From Treponema sp. (GTDB lineage Bacteria; Spirochaetota; Spirochaetia; Treponematales; Breznakiellaceae): 5,474 nt of DNA. A model generated the notes under the pieces. That model ran no database searches, was not told the DNA's origin, and saw only the letters and a program-made list of their open reading frames with translations. The stretch lies in assembly GCA_031257595.1 (NCBI GenBank), contig JAIROH010000150.1, positions 1 through 5,474 on the forward strand, in the 5' to 3' direction. Position numbers and translations under genes: made by a program. This document shows, piece after piece, positions 4,364-5,474 of the stretch; the stretch's first letter is position 1, and the number at the start of each line of letters is the position of its first letter.

Positions 4364-5474
4364 ATGCAGACGGTTGGGCTTTTGTTCCGCCTGCTCGGCG
4401 GCCTGTGTATTTTCCTTTACGGAATGAAGGTCCTTTCGGACGGGGTCCAGCAGGCCGCGGGAGACAGGCTTCAACGGGTTCTTAACTTTATGACGGGAAA
4501 CCGCTTTATCGCGGTATTTACCGGATTCTGCGTCACCGCCCTAGTTCAGTCGTCGTCGGCGACAACGGTTATGCTCGTCTCGTTTGTCAACGCGGGCCTT
4601 TTGACCCTTACCCAGGCTACCGGGGTGATCATGGGGGCCAACATCGGCACGACTACCACCGCCTGGCTTGTCTCTTTTGCCGGTTACAATTTCGACATTT
4701 CCGCGCTGGCCCTGCCCGCCGTCGGCATAGGCTTCCTGATGCGGCTTCCCCGCTGGAAACACCGCGACTGGGGAGAGGCCGTACTTGGCTTCGGCTTTAT
4801 CTTTATCGGCCTGGAATTTATCAACGGCGCCGTCCCGGACATCGGCCCCGATTCGCTGGAATTTATCCGGGCGGTCTCCGGCCTCGGCTTTGTCTCAACC
4901 CTTATAGGCCTGGGCGCCGGAACGGTGATTACGGTGCTTTTACATTCTTCGGCGGCGACGATAACCCTGGTGATCGCCCTGGCCTACAGGGAAATAATCG
5001 GATTCGAGATTGCCGCGTCGATGATCCTTGGGGCAAACATCGGTACGACGATCGACGCGATTCTCGCGGCTGTGGGCGCGAAAACCGCGGCAAAACAGGC
5101 GGCGCTGGTTCACGTACTTTTTAACGTCGCCGGATCCCTTGTCGCCCTCTTTTTCTTTACGCCGCTGCTCGGCCTGGTAAATTTTCTCGCTTCGGGAACG
5201 GATATTACAACCCGCCTCGCGATGTTCCACACGGTTTTTAACGTTTTTTGTACCGCCGTGTTTCTGCCCTTTGCCGGCCGGTTCGCTTCCCTGGTCGCGT
5301 TCTTTATCAAGGACAGGCAAAGCGCCGGACAGTACCAGGGCCGCTACAAACTTGAAGGGGCCTCCGGCCTGCTCCAGGGAACGCCCGAATTCAACATCAT
5401 CAGGGCGGAAAAAGAAATAAGCGGCATGGCGGGCCTTGTTTCGGACATGTACGCGGAAGCAAGCAGGGCCCTTG
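4364..5474 (+). CDS. Second Na+/phosphate cotransporter family protein, 3' end outside window
   Basis: An open frame starts at the ATG at 4364, one base after the upstream stop, and runs 370 codons to the right edge without a stop. It is a close paralogue of the upstream transporter: across residues 62-97 (QSSS to GANIGTT) 33 of 36 residues are identical. Repeat one has QSSSATT (62-68) and GANIGTT (91-97). Repeat two has HSSAATI (194-200) and GANIGTT (223-229), so both the Gln and the third Ser of the second motif are changed. The PhoU-like domain has begun by about residue 341 (PEFNIIRAEKEI), so the complete protein should be about 550-560 residues. No clear Shine-Dalgarno site is seen (ctggaataac precedes the ATG), and translational coupling to the upstream gene is likely. 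The pair may form a heteromeric transporter or two carriers of different affinity; neither can be decided here. Confidence 0.9.
   Translation, partial: MQTVGLLFRLLGGLCIFLYGMKVLSDGVQQAAGDRLQRVLNFMTGNRFIAVFTGFCVTALVQSSSATTVMLVSFVNAGLLTLTQATGVIMGANIGTTTTAWLVSFAGYNFDISALALPAVGIGFLMRLPRWKHRDWGEAVLGFGFIFIGLEFINGAVPDIGPDSLEFIRAVSGLGFVSTLIGLGAGTVITVLLHSSAATITLVIALAYREIIGFEIAASMILGANIGTTIDAILAAVGAKTAAKQAALVHVLFNVAGSLVALFFFTPLLGLVNFLASGTDITTRLAMFHTVFNVFCTAVFLPFAGRFASLVAFFIKDRQSAGQYQGRYKLEGASGLLQGTPEFNIIRAEKEISGMAGLVSDMYAEASRAL

Noticed and set aside
3694..4365. 223-codon open frame on the minus strand
   Set aside because: It is antisense to the PhoU part of the first transporter and has no recognisable features.

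Overview
The window looks like a chromosomal segment of a bacterium, most probably a spirochaete of the Treponema group. That placement is an inference from the protein style (an XRE-type regulator with a short helical tail, a Treponema-like TrpRS, Na/Pi-PhoU transporters) and from base composition. The coding regions are fairly GC-rich and the intergenic stretches are AT-rich. No rRNA or other taxonomic marker is present. I see no phage, insertion sequence, CRISPR array or tRNA.

Layout. The left half runs on the minus strand. Reading leftward from about 2656 it carries a YfcE-type metallophosphoesterase, tryptophanyl-tRNA synthetase (trpS), a 120-residue XRE-family regulator, a 425-base non-coding stretch, and the first 54 codons of a secreted protein cut by the left edge. 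The right half runs on the plus strand. It holds two tandem paralogous Na+/phosphate cotransporter genes one base apart. The first is complete (555 residues) with a C-terminal PhoU domain. The second stays open to the right edge.

The two halves diverge from a 38-base AT-rich gap at 2657-2694, where neither gene has a recognisable Shine-Dalgarno sequence. A weak hairpin with a T tract separates yfcE from trpS.

The densest regulatory region is 163-587. The secreted-protein gene has a good sigma-70 promoter (TTGACG, 17 bases, TATAAC) whose -10 box directly abuts a perfect 10-bp-arm palindrome, as expected of a repressor operator. Its leader carries three back-to-back 16-bp palindromic repeats. 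Upstream, at about 405-531, the minus strand could encode a small structured RNA: a -10-like box, a 9-bp closing stem, two internal hairpins and a terminal run of seven T. This candidate RNA and the operator with repeat leader are the least explained parts of the window.

Functionally, the right half is about phosphate uptake or sensing by two related transporters. The left half is mostly housekeeping genes plus one small regulator of unknown target. No new multi-gene system is evident from the sequence alone.
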